From Sphingomonas sp. PL-96 (GTDB lineage: Bacteria > Pseudomonadota > Alphaproteobacteria > Sphingomonadales > Sphingomonadaceae), in contig NZ_JAJFET010000006.1 in NCBI RefSeq assembly GCF_020707215.1, positions 62,001 to 126,000 of the forward strand: DNA of 64,000 nt. The letters are read 5' to 3'. Below, piece after piece: positions 62,831 through 64,000 of the stretch (position 1 is its first letter; every line of letters starts with the position of its first letter). Both the position numbers and the translations under genes were made by a program. Below the pieces are notes generated by a model, which ran no database searches, was not told the origin of the DNA, and worked only from the letters and a program-made list of their open reading frames with translations.

Positions 62831-64000
62831 CCGGTCCTCATGGCGTTGATGCGGGCGACGCGCCGGGCGACTTCGGGCCGGTCGAGCAGCTCGGGGGTGG
62901 GCGCCGGCATGCGGCGGCGCCAGTTCGGGTGTTCGTCGATGGTGCCGGGCAGGTTCGGCTGCTCGACGGCGCCGATCAGGTCCTCAATCGGGAGGATCGC
63001 GAGTTCGCATGGCGTGCCGGCGACAAAGGCGAGGGCGGCATCCACTGCCGCGGCAGGGTCCTGCGCCGGCGGTGCGTCGGCGTCCGCGACGCCGGCATCC
63101 TCGAACGCCTGCCACAGCAGGTCGCGTTCCTCGGCGCGGGTGGCGCGCTCCTCGGCTTCGACCGCGTCCGCGCGGGTGCGGCCGAGCTGCCAGTTCCAAT
63201 CGATGTCGCGCTCGCTCCACCAGCCGGCGACTGTGGCCAGATCATGGGTGCCGGTCATCGCCGCGGCTTCCGGCGACCAGCGCTCGGCGGGGATGAAGCC
63301 GTCCTCGTCGCGCTCGAAGGGCAGCACGCGCATGCCGAGCATGCCGCGCTCGTCCATCTTGGGCCGGAACCCCTCGGGCACCGTGCCCAGGTCCTCGCCG
63401 ATCACCACGGCGCGGGCGCGGTGCGACTCGATCGCTAGCACGCGCAGCATGTCGTCGAGCGGCATGGTGAGATAGGCACCATCGCGCGGCGACGCGCCCT
63501 CTGGCACCACCCACAGCCGGCGCAGGCCGAGCGCATGGTCGATGCGGATGCCGCCGGCATGGTCGAGCGCCGCCCGCAGCGTCGCGATGTACGGCTCGAA
63601 CGCGGTGCGCTGCAGCGCGCGCGGGGAAAAGCCGGTGATGCCCCAACTCTGTCCCTCGGGGCCGAGCAGGTCGGGCGGCGCGCCGAGGGAAAGCCCGGTG
63701 AGCAGGTCGTCGCGGCGGCTCCACGCATGGCTGCCGCCGCCGTCCATGCCCACGGCCAGGTCGGCGATCAGCCCCAGCGCCATGCCGCCGTCGGTCGCGG
63801 CGCGCTGTGCGGCGTCCAGGCTGCGCTTCGCCAGCCACTGGCAGAAGAGGTAGAAGCCGACGTCCTCGGCATGCTCGGCGGCAAAGCGCGAGACCGCCTC
63901 GCTGGCGGGCTCGTGGAACTCGCTCGGCCAGCCCTGCCAACCCGTGGCGCCGCTCTCGCGGAAGAAGTGCGCGTGGATTGCGTCGAAGCGCGCATGACGC
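62827..64000 (-). CDS. malQ: 4-alpha-glucanotransferase, C-terminal part (5' end outside window)
   Basis: The frame is open to the right edge, with about 390 residues visible. They match the MalQ GH77 core: FYLFCQWLAKRSLDAA, IADLAVGMDGGGSHAW, GGIRIDHALGLRRLWVVP with the nucleophile Asp, VVIGEDLGTVPEGF with the acid/base Glu and TGTHDLATVAGWW. It moves alpha-1,4-glucan chains. It overlaps treY by four bases. Confidence 0.93.
   Translation of the reverse strand, partial: RHARFDAIHAHFFRESGATGWQGWPSEFHEPASEAVSRFAAEHAEDVGFYLFCQWLAKRSLDAAQRAATDGGMALGLIADLAVGMDGGGSHAWSRRDDLLTGLSLGAPPDLLGPEGQSWGITGFSPRALQRTAFEPYIATLRAALDHAGGIRIDHALGLRRLWVVPEGASPRDGAYLTMPLDDMLRVLAIESHRARAVVIGEDLGTVPEGFRPKMDERGMLGMRVLPFERDEDGFIPAERWSPEAAAMTGTHDLATVAGWWSERDIDWNWQLGRTRADAVEAEERATRAEERDLLWQAFEDAGVADADAPPAQDPAAAVDAALAFVAGTPCELAILPIEDLIGAVEQPNLPGTIDEHPNWRRRMPAPTPELLDRPEVARRVARINAMRTG

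Overview
The window looks like chromosomal DNA of a sphingomonad-type alphaproteobacterium (Sphingomonas or a near relative). The grounds are high GC, dense gene packing with many 4-base ATGA/GTGA overlaps, four large TonB-dependent receptors, an EipA/DUF1134 protein, a short PutA with a separate Lrp-type regulator, and a SapC/JmjC/flavin-halogenase carbohydrate-uptake locus. I see no insertion sequence, prophage, integrase or CRISPR array. One tRNA is present, tRNA-Ser(GCT). No gene-free stretch exceeds 300 bases.

Layout. 1-1162: 3' end of a dihydroorotase, a perfect terminator hairpin and an EipA homologue on the other strand. 1326-1418: tRNA-Ser. 1684-8382: a plus-strand block of TonB receptor, coupled metallophosphoesterase, small protein and GH92 glycosidase. 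8408-14164: an ABC exporter (two permeases and an ATPase) divergent from a siderophore-type receptor. 14211-19111: minus-strand siderophore receptor, DUF4198 protein and M1 aminopeptidase. 19347-27349: hybrid PAS histidine kinase, an operon of OhrR-like regulator, FAD oxidoreductase, RluE and an RNase H-like protein, then TonB and small proteins. 27435-31250: topoisomerase I and, convergent to it, D-galactose 1-dehydrogenase. 31470-40601: a propionyl-CoA to succinyl-CoA operon (pccB, epimerase, mutase, bioB, pccA) with two unknown membrane proteins, an LprI-like protein and a possible 35-residue protein. 40797-41192: a thioesterase. 41271-51199: a carbohydrate-utilisation locus (GH3, TonB receptor, SapC, JmjC-like cupin, flavin halogenase, LacI regulator) with paired LacI-type operator candidates. 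51429-55120: putA and its divergent Lrp/AsnC regulator. 55146-64000: a minus-strand glycogen/trehalose operon, malQ-treY-glgP-glgC-glgA, running off the right edge.

The most interesting reading is the 1684-8382 block. The GH92 enzyme has Gln where ordinary family alpha-mannosidases have the catalytic-acid Glu. That substitution is known from a GH92 enzyme that cleaves mannose-1-phospho-6-mannose. It sits beside a secreted phosphatase whose start codon overlaps the stop of an outer-membrane receptor. Together these suggest a phosphomannan or phosphodiester-glycan scavenging system. The second point of interest is the halogenase-containing carbohydrate locus, where a pair of GAACGTTCTCA sites between the divergent GH3 and receptor genes gives a testable regulatory link to the LacI gene at its end. 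Third are two copies of a roughly 90-base inverted-repeat element, both placed between convergent genes.
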